Positions 16,898-26,615 are shown, counted from the first letter of the stretch. The stretch is 64,000 nucleotides of DNA from Cupriavidus yeoncheonensis (GCF_905397275.1 NZ_CAJPUY010000012.1:124001-188000), one strand, 5' to 3'. Numbers and translations: made by a program. The notes: generated by a model not told the origin, from the letters alone.

Positions 16898-17261
16898 GCA
16901 GGTAGCTATCACCGGGAAACAGAAAGTTGACGAATATGCGCTTTTTGTCCGGGGTTGTCACGGCTTCAATCTGATATGGTCTTTTTCGCCTCTATTGCTT
17001 CTGTTTTCCTGCCCGGCGTCCGCATAGCATTGAACCGTGCGGCAAAGGCCCGGAGCGGGGGCGCCTGCCCGCTGCGACGTTATGTCGCCGCAGCATGTGG
17101 GCCCTTGCCGGCACATGGCGGCGCGTGCGGCGTACACTACGCTCACCGCACGCGCCAACGGCCCGCGCCCCTGGCGCGCCTGTCGGCGAGCCCGCCACGC
17201 CTGACGGCGTGGGGGCGCAGTCGACGGCGTGCGATGGGCCAGCGCCACGGAGAACAAAGAC
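16898..17261. other. Non-coding gap upstream of the bd oxidase operon
   Basis: About 360 bases without a supportable gene between two divergent starts. The left part (16915-17010) is AT-richer and pyrimidine-rich and probably carries the promoters. The right part is GC-rich with short open frames that look like noise. I see no clear FNR/ANR box (TTGAT-N4-ATCAA) and no convincing -35/-10 pair. Confidence 0.4.
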
Positions 17262-18701
17262 ATGTTTGGCTTCACCGCGCTAGAACTCGCCCGTATCCAG
17301 TTCGGCTTCACCATTTCCTTCCACATCATCTTTCCCGCCATCACGATCGGGCTAGCCGCGTATCTCGCGGTGCTCGAGGGGTGCTGGCTGCGCACGCAGC
17401 GACCGGTGTACCGGGACCTGTACCACTTCTGGTCGAAGATCTTCGCGGTCAACTTCGGCATGGGCGTGGTGTCCGGGCTCGTCATGGCGTACCAGTTCGG
17501 CACCAACTGGAGCTTCTTCTCGGAGTTCGCGGGCAGCATCACCGGCCCGTTGCTGACCTATGAGGTGCTGACGGCCTTCTTCCTCGAAGCAGGCTTCCTT
17601 GGCGTCATGCTGTTCGGCTGGAACCGCGTCGGGCCCGGGCTGCATTTTTTCGCCACCGTCATGGTCGCGCTGGGCACGCTGATCTCGGCGACGTGGATCC
17701 TGGCCTCCAATAGCTGGATGCAGACCCCGCAAGGCTACGAACTCATAAATGGGCGCGTCGTGCCAACCGACTGGTTCCAGGTCATCTTCAATCCGTCGTT
17801 CCCCTACCGCCTGGTGCACATGAGCGTGGCAGCGTTCCTGGCCACGGCGCTGTTCGTGGGCGCATCGGGGGCCTGGCACCTGCTGCGCGGCCGCGACAAC
17901 CCGGCCATCCGCAAGATGCTGTCGATGGCGATGTGGATGTTGCTGATCGTCGCGCCGGTCCAGGCCGTGATCGGCGACATGCATGGCATCAACACGCTCA
18001 AGCACCAGCCGGCCAAGATCGCCGCGATGGAAGGCCACTGGGAAAGCCACGGCGAGCAGGGCTTCCCGCTGCTGCTGTTCGGCTTGCCCGACATGGAGCG
18101 CGAAGAAACCCGCTTCGCCGTGGGCATTCCCCGCCTGGGCAGCCTGATCCTCACGCACAGCCTCGATGGACAGATCCGGGGCCTGAAGGACTTCGCGCCG
18201 CAGGACCGGCCCAACGCCACCATCCTGTTCTGGTCATTCCGCGTGATGGTGGGGCTGGGCGTGCTGATGATCCTGCTGGGCCTGTGGAGCCTGTGGCTCA
18301 GGCGCGGCAAGCGGCTGTTTCAGTCAAGGCCGTTCCTGCGCCTGGCGCTGTGGATGGGGCCGACGGGACTGGTCGCGATCCTGGCGGGGTGGTTCACCAC
18401 CGAGATCGGGCGCCAGCCGTGGGTCGTCTACGGACTGCAGCGCACCGCCGATGCCGTCACGCCGCACAACATGCCTGAACTCGCGCTGACGCTGGGGCTG
18501 TTCGTCGTGGCCTACTTCTTCGTGTTCGGCGTCGGCATTGCCTACATGCTGCGGCTGGTGCGCAAGGGCCCGGTGACCGACGAGGGCACGCGCGAACGCC
18601 AGGGCGGGCCCGGCCTCGGACATACGCCCGCACGCCCGCTTTCCGCCATTGAGGACGATGATGTGATGGCGCCCAACCAACCCGCTCGAAGCAGGAGCTG
18701 A
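17262..18701 (+). CDS. cioA: Cyanide-insensitive cytochrome bd-type quinol oxidase subunit I
   Basis: A 479-residue subunit I of a bd-type quinol oxidase, a membrane protein with about nine transmembrane helices. It oxidises quinol and binds haems b558, b595 and d. It begins FGFTALELARIQFGFTISFH, with the haem-ligand histidine near residue 21. It carries the QPAKIAAMEGHW quinol-site motif, and the Q-loop is short, which marks the cyanide-insensitive CIO subgroup rather than CydA proper. Late helices contain AGWFTTEIGRQPWVVYGLQR. The ATG at 17262 follows GGAG and removes 11 unlikely residues. It forms an operon with subunit II and a DUF2474 peptide. Confidence 0.9.
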   Translation: MFGFTALELARIQFGFTISFHIIFPAITIGLAAYLAVLEGCWLRTQRPVYRDLYHFWSKIFAVNFGMGVVSGLVMAYQFGTNWSFFSEFAGSITGPLLTYEVLTAFFLEAGFLGVMLFGWNRVGPGLHFFATVMVALGTLISATWILASNSWMQTPQGYELINGRVVPTDWFQVIFNPSFPYRLVHMSVAAFLATALFVGASGAWHLLRGRDNPAIRKMLSMAMWMLLIVAPVQAVIGDMHGINTLKHQPAKIAAMEGHWESHGEQGFPLLLFGLPDMEREETRFAVGIPRLGSLILTHSLDGQIRGLKDFAPQDRPNATILFWSFRVMVGLGVLMILLGLWSLWLRRGKRLFQSRPFLRLALWMGPTGLVAILAGWFTTEIGRQPWVVYGLQRTADAVTPHNMPELALTLGLFVVAYFFVFGVGIAYMLRLVRKGPVTDEGTRERQGGPGLGHTPARPLSAIEDDDVMAPNQPARSRS

Positions 18702-18705
18702 CAAC

Positions 18706-19713
18706 ATGGGCATCGACCTTTCCCTTCTCTGGATCCTCATCATCTTCTTCGGCGTGATGATGTATGTCGTCATGGACGGCTTCGACCTGGGCATCGGCAT
18801 GCTGTTTCCGTTCATGCCGGATCGCCATGACCGCGATGTGATGATGAACACGGTAGCCCCGGTCTGGGACGGCAACGAGACCTGGCTGGTCCTCGGCGGT
18901 GCGGCCCTGCTGGCGGCGTTCCCGCTCGCCTATGCGGTGGTGCTGAGCGCGCTTTACCTGCCGCTCATGCTGATGCTGCTGGGCCTGATCTTCCGCGGCG
19001 TGGCGTTCGAGTTCCGCTTCAAGGCCAATGACCGCGAACGGCCGGTATGGGATGCCGCCTTCATCGGCGGCTCGCTCACGGCATCGTTTTTCCAGGGCGT
19101 GGCGCTAGGCGCGTATATCGACGGCATTCGCATGGAAGGCCACCGCTTCGCCGGCGGGCCGCTGGACTGGCTGGCGCCCTTCCCGCTGTTCTGTGGCGTG
19201 GGCGTGGTCGTCGCCTACGCGGTGCTCGGCAGCACCTGGCTGATCATGAAGACCGAGGGCGCCCTGCAGCAGCGCATGGTGCGCCTGACCGGCATGCTGG
19301 GCTGGGTGCTTCTGGCCGTCATCGCCATCATCAGCGTGTGGACCCCGCTCACGCACCCCGAAATTGCCGAGCGCTGGTTCCGCCTGCCGAACCTGGTGTG
19401 GTTCTCTCCGGTGCCGCTGCTGGTGGTGCTGTGCGTGCTCGGGCTGATGCGTTCGCTGCGGCAGTCCCCCAACATCGCGCCGTTCCTGTACGCGCTCGGT
19501 CTGGTGTTCCTGGGCTATACCGGCCTTGCCATCAGCGTCTGGCCCAATATCATCCCGCCCGGCATCTCGATCTGGGATGCCGCCGGGCCGCCGCAGAGCC
19601 AGGGCTTTGCGCTGGTGGGTGCGCTATTCATCATCCCGTTCATCCTGATGTACACGGTGTGGGCCTACTACGTGTTCCGCGGCAAGGTCCGCCACGGCGA
19701 GGGGTACCACTGA
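18706..19713 (+). CDS. cioB: Cytochrome bd-type quinol oxidase subunit II
   Basis: A 335-residue subunit II with about eight transmembrane helices, structurally pairing with subunit I. The N-terminus LLWILIIFFGVMMYVVMDGF and the motif VWDGNETWLVLGGAALLAAF near residues 50-70 are family hallmarks; GDxNE-type acidic residues here take part in proton delivery. AGGAG precedes the start, four bases after the cioA stop. The stop overlaps the next start as TGATG, implying coupled translation of the small third subunit. Confidence 0.92.
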   Translation: MGIDLSLLWILIIFFGVMMYVVMDGFDLGIGMLFPFMPDRHDRDVMMNTVAPVWDGNETWLVLGGAALLAAFPLAYAVVLSALYLPLMLMLLGLIFRGVAFEFRFKANDRERPVWDAAFIGGSLTASFFQGVALGAYIDGIRMEGHRFAGGPLDWLAPFPLFCGVGVVVAYAVLGSTWLIMKTEGALQQRMVRLTGMLGWVLLAVIAIISVWTPLTHPEIAERWFRLPNLVWFSPVPLLVVLCVLGLMRSLRQSPNIAPFLYALGLVFLGYTGLAISVWPNIIPPGISIWDAAGPPQSQGFALVGALFIIPFILMYTVWAYYVFRGKVRHGEGYH

Positions 19714-19856
19714 TGGCTGCGCACCCTGTCAAGTTGCCGCTCTGGCTCAGGCGCCTCGGCTGGCTGGTGCTGATCTGGGTCGCCAGCGTGGCCGCCCTGG
19801 GCGCCGCGGCGTGGCTGCTGCGGCTGCTCATGGCCGGAGCCGGCTTCCACCGCTGA
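19713..19856 (+). CDS. DUF2474 small membrane peptide of the CIO oxidase
   Basis: A 47-residue peptide whose ATG overlaps the cioB stop codon. It has a basic start (WLRRLGW), one transmembrane helix (LVLIWVASVAALGAAAWLLR) and a short polar end. Position and form match the DUF2474 family, found after cioAB and thought to act like CydX as a small stabilising subunit. Coupling by TGATG supports real translation. The exact role is inferred from that analogy. Confidence 0.75.
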   Translation: MAAHPVKLPLWLRRLGWLVLIWVASVAALGAAAWLLRLLMAGAGFHR

Positions 19857-19949
19857 CCTGCCGCAGCGGCATGACCGGCGCCTTTGCGCCGGCCTTGTCT
19901 GCAATGCCTGCAAGAATCCGAATGCCGCCATCAGGATTCTTTGCCTCCC

Positions 19950-19965
19950 TGTCACTGCGGTGACA
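19950..19965. promoter_or_regulatory. TGTCA-N6-TGACA dyad upstream of the lipoprotein phosphoesterase gene
   Basis: TGTCA (19950-19954), six bases, and TGACA (19961-19965) form a Crp/Fnr-style dyad; the actual arms pair over six bases, TGTCAC and GTGACA. It lies 77 bases before the start at 20042. An identical half-site pattern lies beside the Crp/Fnr gene near 42.7 kb. A PhoB half-site (CTGTCA) is an alternative reading. Confidence 0.4.
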
Positions 19966-20041
19966 ACCCCTGCTCTTACTCTGCCTGCATCTCGCGGGGC
20001 ATGCCCTGCGCACAACAGGCAGACAGACAGGGGAATGAGAG

Positions 20042-22075
20042 ATGGCATGGAAACTTGCTCGGATGGCGCATGGCAGGAGCGCCCTCAACGTGGCGATGGC
20101 CGGTATGGCAGCCGCCATGCTGGCTGCATGCGGTGGAGACGGGGCGCAGGCGCCTGCCGCCGCGCCCGCCGAGTCGGGCAACACGCCAAGCCCGGCACCG
20201 GCAGCCAGCAAGGTGCTGCTGATCGGCGTCGACGGCGCCACGTATGAACAGGTGCAGGGCGCCATCCTGCGTCACGAGCTGCCCAACCTGGCGCAGCTGA
20301 ACCTGGTGCCCGCCGCCACCGGCGGCATGCCTGGCACCATCACCGCGCAGCCGACGCTGGACGCGCCCAGCTGGGCCACCGTGCTGACCGGCACCTGGGC
20401 CAACCGCCACGGCGTGACGGACGACACCGGCGCGGTGGCCCCCCGGGCCCCGAGCGTTTTCCGCTACTTCCGCACCGGCGCCACGGCCGGCACGCAGCTT
20501 GGCGGCGCGATCAGCTCGGCTGTGGTGTCCCCGTTGCTGACTGGCGAGCGCGATGCCGGCGCCGTCGATACCCTGGTCGACTGCGCGAACGCCGACAGTT
20601 GCGTGACGCAGAACAGCGTGAAGCTGGTGCAATCGGGCTACGGGCTGGTTTTCGCGCAGTACAGCGCACCGGCACTGGCGGCCGAGTCCGACGGCTTCGG
20701 CGCCGGCAGCTACACCACGGCGCTGGCGGGCTTCGACCAGGCGCTGGGCCAGTTGCTGGCCGCCGTGGCAGAGCGCCGCAAGACGCAGCCGAACGAGGAC
20801 TGGCTCGTGATGGTGACCACCAGCCACGGGCTCGACGCCACCGGCGCGACCACGTCGGTACCGACCGTCGAGAACCGCACCGCCTTCATCGCGCTGAACA
20901 AGCCGCTGAACCCCGCACTGGCCAGCTCCGGCACCACCGCACCCGTCACGCCGGCCGACCTGTCGGCACTGCCGACCGAGGCGGACATCGCGCCGACGCT
21001 GCTCGCGCACGCCGGCATTGCCATCGACGCAAGCGCCAACCGCTTCGACGGCATGCCGCTGAACGGCACCGGCGCAGGCGTACGCGCCATCCGCATGGCG
21101 GTGGGCCGCTACAACGATTCGATCGCGCTGACCTGGCAGAACGCCACGGCATCCGCCGGTGAAACGCTCGTGCTGCGCGACGGCGTGCAGGTCGCGCGGC
21201 TGCCGGCCGGCGCCACGCAGTATGTCGACAACGCCTTCGACATGCCCACGGGGCTTTACCGCTTCAACTACACGCTGGTGCGCAACGGCGTGCCGGTGTA
21301 GTACCTGGCCCAGATCAACTACGTGAAGCCCGTGCCGCTGGCGACCACGCTGCGCGACAACCTGGCCGCCTATTTCAGCCTGGACACCAAGCCCGCGGTC
21401 GATGCCAAGGCCGGTTCCACGCTCGGCCCGTGGGTGCCGGGCACGGACGGCGGCTCGCTCGTCGACGACAACTTCGGCGCCAAGGGGTTGCGTGTCGATT
21501 CCAACGTCGATGCCTACCAGCTCGTGCAGAACGGTGCCGACATCGCGCTCAGCCCGCAGTTCACCATCGGCTTCTGGTTCCGCACCGATTGCACGCAGGG
21601 CAACGGCACGGGCGAGCCCATCCTCTCCAACAAGAACTACACCTCGGGCGCGAATGCCGGCATCGCCCTTGGCCTGTTCGGAAGCTGCGAGGTCCGCTTC
21701 AACATCGGCAGCGGCGGCAAGCGCGATGACATCAACGGCATGAAGGTCTCCGCCAACCAGTGGGCCTACCTGGCGCTGTCCGTCGATGCCGCGGCGAAGA
21801 AGTTCAGCGCCTACGTCATCGACCCCGTGCTGGGCCTGCAGAAGGTCGAGAACAAGGCCATCGCGTCGACCGACGTGACCAAGCTCAACGGCCTGGGCAC
21901 CAAGGCCTGGGGGCTGAACGACGATGCCACGCACAACTACGTGCCGAACAACGCCGGATCGCTCAAGGGCGTGATGGCATTCAACGACCTCGCCATGTGG
22001 ACGCGGGTGCTGACGCTGGACGAACTGAAGTCCATCACCGCGTCGCGCCAGCCGCTGTCCAGCCTCAACCCATGA
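20042..22075 (+). pseudogene. Lipoprotein phosphodiesterase/alkaline-phosphatase-like gene with C-terminal LamG-like domain, interrupted by an in-frame TAG
   Basis: A lipoprotein gene of 678 codons split by TAG at 21299-21301. The first part (419 residues) has a signal ending in the lipobox MLAAC. It continues as an alkaline-phosphatase-superfamily domain: KVLLIGVDGATYEQV with the metal-binding aspartate, then PTLDAPSWATVLTGTWANRH, where the metal-binding Thr/Ser lies, and VTTSHGLDATG. Past the TAG the same frame continues without loss (YLAQINYVKP onwards) into a concanavalin/LamG-like beta domain (FTIGFWFRTDC, NLAYFSLDTKP-like start). The TAG stands where CAG or TAC would read naturally. The catalytic half may still be made; readthrough or a sequencing error is possible. 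Confidence 0.7.
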
Positions 22076-22116
22076 CCCGGTCCGTCCACGGCCCAAGCAT
22101 TCCGGAGAACCACACC

Positions 22117-22323
22117 ATGAACCGAATCCTGCGCGCAGCCACGCGTCCGCACTGGATGGCCGCCCTGCTGATGTGCGCGACGCTGTCCGCCTGCGGCGGC
22201 AGCGACGACAACGCCTCCGGCGGCACGCAAGCGCCGTCCGGCGGCTCACAGGCCCCGGCCGGCGGCGACAACGCCATCAACCAGCCGCCCGCCGTCAAGC
22301 CCGCAATCCGCTGCGCGCCCTGA
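22117..22323 (+). CDS. Small lipoprotein of unknown function
   Basis: A 68-residue protein. GGAG lies nine bases before the ATG. A signal peptide ends in the lipobox TLSAC, so the mature peptide begins CGGSDDNASGG and is only about 43 residues long. It is rich in Gly, Ser, Pro and Ala with a lone C-terminal cysteine (AIRCAP). It lies between the LamG-type gene and phospholipase C on the same strand and may be cotranscribed. No family recognised. Confidence 0.6.
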   Translation: MNRILRAATRPHWMAALLMCATLSACGGSDDNASGGTQAPSGGSQAPAGGDNAINQPPAVKPAIRCAP

Positions 22324-22395
22324 GCCGCCCTGAGCCTGCCAAAAGCCCGCCGCAAGGCCGCCGACTATCCTGAACCTATCCGGCTACAGAACCAC

Positions 22396-24531
22396 ATGAC
22401 CGCCAACAGCAGACGCAGTTTCCTCAAGCTTGCCGGCACCAGCGCCGCGGCCACGGCCGCGCTGGCCGCCTTTCCGCCAGCCATCCGCCGTGCGCTCGCC
22501 ATCCCGGCCAACAACGCCACGGGCACCATCCGCGACGTCGAGCACATCGTCATCCTGACGCAGGAAAACCGTTCGTTCGACCATTATTTCGGCACGCTGC
22601 GCGGCGTGCGCGGCTTCGGTGACCGCTTTCCGATCCCGCTCGCGGGCGGCCTCAATGTCTGGCAGCAAACCTACGCCAGCGGCACCGCGCGAACGGTCTT
22701 GCCTTACCACCTGGACAGCACGACCGGCAACGCCCAGCGCGTCAGCGGCACCCCGCATACCTATCCCGATGCGCAGAATGCGTGGGACCTGGGGCGCATG
22801 AGCAAGTGGCCGACCTACAAGAACACGCAGTCGATGGGCTACTACGCCGAAGCCGAACTGGACTTCCAGTTCGCGCTGGCCAATGCCTTCACCCTCTGCG
22901 ACGCCTATCACTGCGGCTTCCACGGCGGCACCAACCCTAACCGCCTGTTCCTCTGGACCGGTACCAACGACCCGAGCGGCACGCACGGCGGCCCGGTCAT
23001 CGACAACAGCGGCGATTCGTTCACGGGCTCCAATACGCCCTACACGTGGACGACCTATCCGGAGCGGCTGGAAGCCGCCGGCGTGAGCTGGAAGATCTAC
23101 CAGAACATGCCGGACAACTACACCGACAACCCGCTGGCGGGCTTCAGGCAGTATCGCGATGCCAACCTCGCGCGCGGCAATGCGGCCAACGGCAGCCCCT
23201 ATCCGCCCTACACCAGCGCCGACGAAACGGTCAGCCCGCTGCTCAAGGGGGTGTCGAACACCATGCCCGACCAGGGCTTCCTGCAGGCGCTGCGCGACGA
23301 CGTGGCGGCCGGCAAACTACCGCAGGTGACGTGGATCGTCGCGCCGGCCAACTACTCCGAGCATCCCGGGCCTTCCAGCCCGGTGCAAGGTGCCTGGTAC
23401 ACGCAGGAAGTCCTGAACGCGCTGACGGCAAACCCGGCGGTATGGAGCAAGACGGTCCTGCTGATCAACTTCGACGAGAACGACGGCTTCTTCGACCATG
23501 TGCCGCCGCCGTGCGCGCCGGCCTATGAGAATGGCGTGCTGGCCGGTGCCTCGACGGTTGCCACCGACGGCGAATACCACACCGACCAGAAACCCTACGG
23601 CCCCGGACCGCGCGTGCCGATGTATGTGGTGTCGCCGTGGAGCCGCGGCGGCTGGGTCAACTCTCAGGTGTTCGACCACACCTCGGTGCTGCGCTTCCTG
23701 GAGGCCCGCTTCGGCGTGGCGGAGACCAACATCACGGCCTACCGGCGTGCCGTGGCCGGCGACCTGACCTCGGCCCTCAACTTCGTCAACCCGAATTCGG
23801 CCGCCCCGCCCGCCTTGCCGAGCCGCGACAAGTCCGGCGCCGACGCCATCCGCACAGCCCAGGCCGCACTGCCGCAGGTGGCGCTGCCCTCGACGGCGGC
23901 GCAGCAGATGGCGGTACAGGCCAAAGGCACGCGCCCCTCGCGCGCGCTGCCCTACGAACTGCATGTCAGTGCACGCGAAGATGCCGCCGGCCGGCAGCTG
24001 TGGCTGCTGTTCAGCAACACCGGCAAGCAGGCCGCCGTCTTCCATGTGTATGACCGCCTGCACCTGGACCGCGTGCCGCGCCGCTACCTGGTCGAACCCG
24101 GCAAGGAGCTGGACGGCAGCTGGGACGCCTTTGCCAGCGACAGCGGCAAGTACGATCTGTGGGTGCTCGGGCCCAACGGCTTCCACCGCGCCTTCAGCGG
24201 CGACGTGAGCGCCGTCACGGCACCGTACGCCAGCGCACCCGAAATCCGGGTCTGCTACGACATCGCCAATGCCGCGGTCTACCTGACGCTGATCAACACC
24301 GGCAGCGGGGCCTGCACCTTCACCGTCCGGCCCAACGCCTACCGCACGGACGGCCCGTGGACGTACGAGATCCCGGCAGGCAAGCAGCTTGAGCAGCACT
24401 GGCCCGTGGGCCTGCAAGGCAACTGGTACGACTTCACCGTGAGCACGGCACAGGGCGGGTTCACGCGGCGCTTCGCGGGACGCCTGGAAACCGGTGCCGA
24501 CAGCGTGTCCGACCCCGCCATGGGCACCTGA
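22396..24531 (+). CDS. plcN: Phosphocholine-specific (non-haemolytic type) phospholipase C, Tat-exported
   Basis: A 711-residue phosphoesterase-family phospholipase C that hydrolyses phosphatidylcholine-type lipids outside the cytoplasm. A twin-arginine signal is clear (SRRSFLKLAG, then a hydrophobic run to about residue 35). The catalytic domain starts EHIVILTQENRSFDHYFGTL and includes FHGGTNPNRLFLWTGTNDP, VLLINFDENDGFFDHVPPP and GPGPRVPMYVVSPWSRGGWV. Two C-terminal beta domains (DUF756 type) run from about residue 510. Such enzymes are often induced by phosphate starvation, but I see no full Pho box here. Upstream neighbours are two secreted lipoprotein genes. Confidence 0.88.
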   Translation: MTANSRRSFLKLAGTSAAATAALAAFPPAIRRALAIPANNATGTIRDVEHIVILTQENRSFDHYFGTLRGVRGFGDRFPIPLAGGLNVWQQTYASGTARTVLPYHLDSTTGNAQRVSGTPHTYPDAQNAWDLGRMSKWPTYKNTQSMGYYAEAELDFQFALANAFTLCDAYHCGFHGGTNPNRLFLWTGTNDPSGTHGGPVIDNSGDSFTGSNTPYTWTTYPERLEAAGVSWKIYQNMPDNYTDNPLAGFRQYRDANLARGNAANGSPYPPYTSADETVSPLLKGVSNTMPDQGFLQALRDDVAAGKLPQVTWIVAPANYSEHPGPSSPVQGAWYTQEVLNALTANPAVWSKTVLLINFDENDGFFDHVPPPCAPAYENGVLAGASTVATDGEYHTDQKPYGPGPRVPMYVVSPWSRGGWVNSQVFDHTSVLRFLEARFGVAETNITAYRRAVAGDLTSALNFVNPNSAAPPALPSRDKSGADAIRTAQAALPQVALPSTAAQQMAVQAKGTRPSRALPYELHVSAREDAAGRQLWLLFSNTGKQAAVFHVYDRLHLDRVPRRYLVEPGKELDGSWDAFASDSGKYDLWVLGPNGFHRAFSGDVSAVTAPYASAPEIRVCYDIANAAVYLTLINTGSGACTFTVRPNAYRTDGPWTYEIPAGKQLEQHWPVGLQGNWYDFTVSTAQGGFTRRFAGRLETGADSVSDPAMGT

Positions 24532-24636
24532 ATCAGCCCTTAACCGGGGAAATCGTAGCGGTACTGTCACATTGCGCCGCTAGACTGCGCGGTCGCACGG
24601 TGCCTGCGCGCCGCTACCTTTCCCTGCCCCTATCCC

Positions 24637-25524
24637 ATGCTCGGCGACCTCCTCACGACCTTCTTCGAAGTGGCACGCCAGGGCAGCATTACCACGGCCG
24701 CCAGGCAGCTCGGCGTGAGCCAGCCCACGGTCACGGCGCGCATCCGCCAGCTGGAGGATGCCTATGGCGTGGAGCTGTTCTATCGCCGTGCGAGCCGGGT
24801 CGACCTGAGCGACGTCGGCGTCGCGCTGATGCCGGTGGTGGAGCAGTTGATGCAACAGGAAAGCAATGCCGACTATCTGCTGCGCAACGCCGGAAACCTG
24901 CGTTTCGGCAACCTGCGCATTGGTGCGACCGGGCCCTACTACATCCTGCGCAGCGTGGCAGCGTTCCGGCAACGCTTTCCGGCGGTCGAGGTCAGCATCG
25001 AGATCGGCAATTCGCAGCAGATGATCGAGGCGCTGCTGGAGTACCGCATCGACGCCGCGGTTTCCTCGCACGCCGTCGAGGATGGCAGGCTGGCGCGTAT
25101 CCGCCTGGCGTCCGATCCGATGGTGCTCGTCGTTCATGCGGAGCACCCGTTCGCGCGCTTGCCCCATGTCGATATCGCCAGGCTCGCCGAATGCCACCTG
25201 CTCGTGCGCGAGCATGGTTCGATGACACGCCAGGCCACCGAGGCGGCGCTGTCCGCCTGCGGCCAGGAACTGCCGCGCCATATGGTCATCGGCAGCCGCG
25301 AAGCCATCTACGAAGCCATCCGCCAGAACCTCGGGGCGAGCGTCGTGCCCGCCGGCGAGGTGCCGCGCGACCCGACGCTGCGCATCGTGCCGTTCGCGCA
25401 GCGTCCGCCCGTGTTGCACGAGTACCTGTACTGCCTGGAAAGCCGGCGCCATACGCGCCTGGTGGGGGCATTCCTGGAATGCGTGGAAGCGCTCGCGCCT
25501 GATCAGCGGGCACAGGCCGCCTGA
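24637..25524 (+). CDS. LysR-family transcriptional regulator
   Basis: A 295-residue LysR regulator with the winged helix in residues 1-60 (LTTFFEVARQGSITTAARQL, then VSQPTVTARIRQLEDAYG) and an effector domain from about residue 88 (LRIGATGPYYILRSVAAFRQ). It follows the phospholipase gene by 105 bases on the same strand, and a peptidase gene follows. No divergent target exists, so its regulon is not evident; phosphonate- or lipid-related regulators of this shape are known. Confidence 0.82.
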   Translation: MLGDLLTTFFEVARQGSITTAARQLGVSQPTVTARIRQLEDAYGVELFYRRASRVDLSDVGVALMPVVEQLMQQESNADYLLRNAGNLRFGNLRIGATGPYYILRSVAAFRQRFPAVEVSIEIGNSQQMIEALLEYRIDAAVSSHAVEDGRLARIRLASDPMVLVVHAEHPFARLPHVDIARLAECHLLVREHGSMTRQATEAALSACGQELPRHMVIGSREAIYEAIRQNLGASVVPAGEVPRDPTLRIVPFAQRPPVLHEYLYCLESRRHTRLVGAFLECVEALAPDQRAQAA

Positions 25525-25592
25525 GCGATGCGGGGCGCGCCCTGTCCGGCGGCCACGTGGCCGCCATGCCGCCCAGCGCCTATATTGGTGCC

Positions 25593-26615
25593 ATGAGCGA
25601 GCACGCCGCTTTTGCCGAATACGAACAGTTACTGGGCCTGCTGGATGCAGGCAGCCGCGTGCTGGACGCGCGCGCGGTTTGCGAAGCCTCGGTGCGTGGC
25701 CATCGTTTCTCGGTCTATGCCGCCACGCTCGGCGCCACGGCGCCCGATGCACCGGCGATCGGCATTTTCGGGGGCATCCACGGCCTGGAGCGCATCGGCA
25801 CGCAACTGGTGCTGGACTACCTGCGCTCGCTGCTGAGCCGTCTGGAGTGGGACGAGCTGTTGCACGAAGAACTGCAGTCGGTACGGCTGGTCTTCATGCC
25901 CATCGTGAACCCGGGCGGCATGTGGGCCGCCACCCGCGCCAACCCCAATGGCGTCGACCTGATGCGCAATGCGCCGCAGGACGCCGACGCGCGCGTACCG
26001 TTCCTGGCGGGCGGCCAGCGCATCGGCGCGTGGCTGCCATGGTTCCGCGGCCAGGCCGGCCGCCCCATGGAAGCGGAAAGCCAGGCCTTGCTGAGCGTGG
26101 TGCAGAGCGAACTGCTGTCGCGGCCGCTCAGCTTCGCGGTGGACTGCCACTCCGGCTACGGCTGGCGCGACAGCATCTGGTTCCCATATGCGCGCACGCA
26201 CCGTCCCATGCCGCATCTGCCGGAGATGTACCTGCTCAAGACCATGTTCGAGCAGGCGCACCCGCACCATGGCTATGCGTTCGAGCCACAGAGCCACCAG
26301 TACCTGCTGCACGGCGACCTGTGGGACTACGCGTATGACCTGGCGCCGCCCGAGAACCTGTTCCTGCCGATGACGCTGGAGCTTGGCTCCTGGCTGTGGA
26401 TCAAGAAGAATCCGCGACAGCTGTTCTCGCGCGATGGCATGTTCAACCCGATCAAGGCACACCGCACCGCGCGGGTACTGCGCCGTCATGTGAGCCTGTT
26501 CGATTTCCTCGGACGCATCGCCTTTGCGCCGCAGCGCTGGCTGCCGACGGGCGAGCGCCGCGCGCAGTTGCAGGAGCAGGCGCGGGCGCACTGGCAACAG
26601 CGCTCCGGGACATGA
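25593..26615 (+). CDS. M14-family zinc carboxypeptidase-like protein
   Basis: A 340-residue protein of the M14 carboxypeptidase superfamily. The zinc motif HxxE is in IFGGIHGLERIGTQLVLDYL (about residues 64-67 of the chosen start). The substrate-binding segment is FMPIVNPGGMWAATRANPNG, with NPNGVDLMRN typical of the family, and the third ligand histidine is in AVDCHSGYGWRDS. A catalytic glutamate is likely in MTLELGSWLW. The frame could begin at a GTG 36 bases upstream; I chose the ATG at 25593. It overlaps the next gene by ATGA, so the two products are probably made together. Confidence 0.78.
   Translation: MSEHAAFAEYEQLLGLLDAGSRVLDARAVCEASVRGHRFSVYAATLGATAPDAPAIGIFGGIHGLERIGTQLVLDYLRSLLSRLEWDELLHEELQSVRLVFMPIVNPGGMWAATRANPNGVDLMRNAPQDADARVPFLAGGQRIGAWLPWFRGQAGRPMEAESQALLSVVQSELLSRPLSFAVDCHSGYGWRDSIWFPYARTHRPMPHLPEMYLLKTMFEQAHPHHGYAFEPQSHQYLLHGDLWDYAYDLAPPENLFLPMTLELGSWLWIKKNPRQLFSRDGMFNPIKAHRTARVLRRHVSLFDFLGRIAFAPQRWLPTGERRAQLQEQARAHWQQRSGT

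Noticed and set aside
19976..22249. 757-codon minus-strand frame opposite the TAG-interrupted gene
   Set aside because: Low-complexity Arg/Gly/His composition without motifs. The plus strand has the lipobox and phosphoesterase motifs despite the stop.
24560..24590. CTGTCACAT as a Pho box upstream of the LysR gene
   Set aside because: Only one half-site is present; a PhoB site needs two direct repeats.
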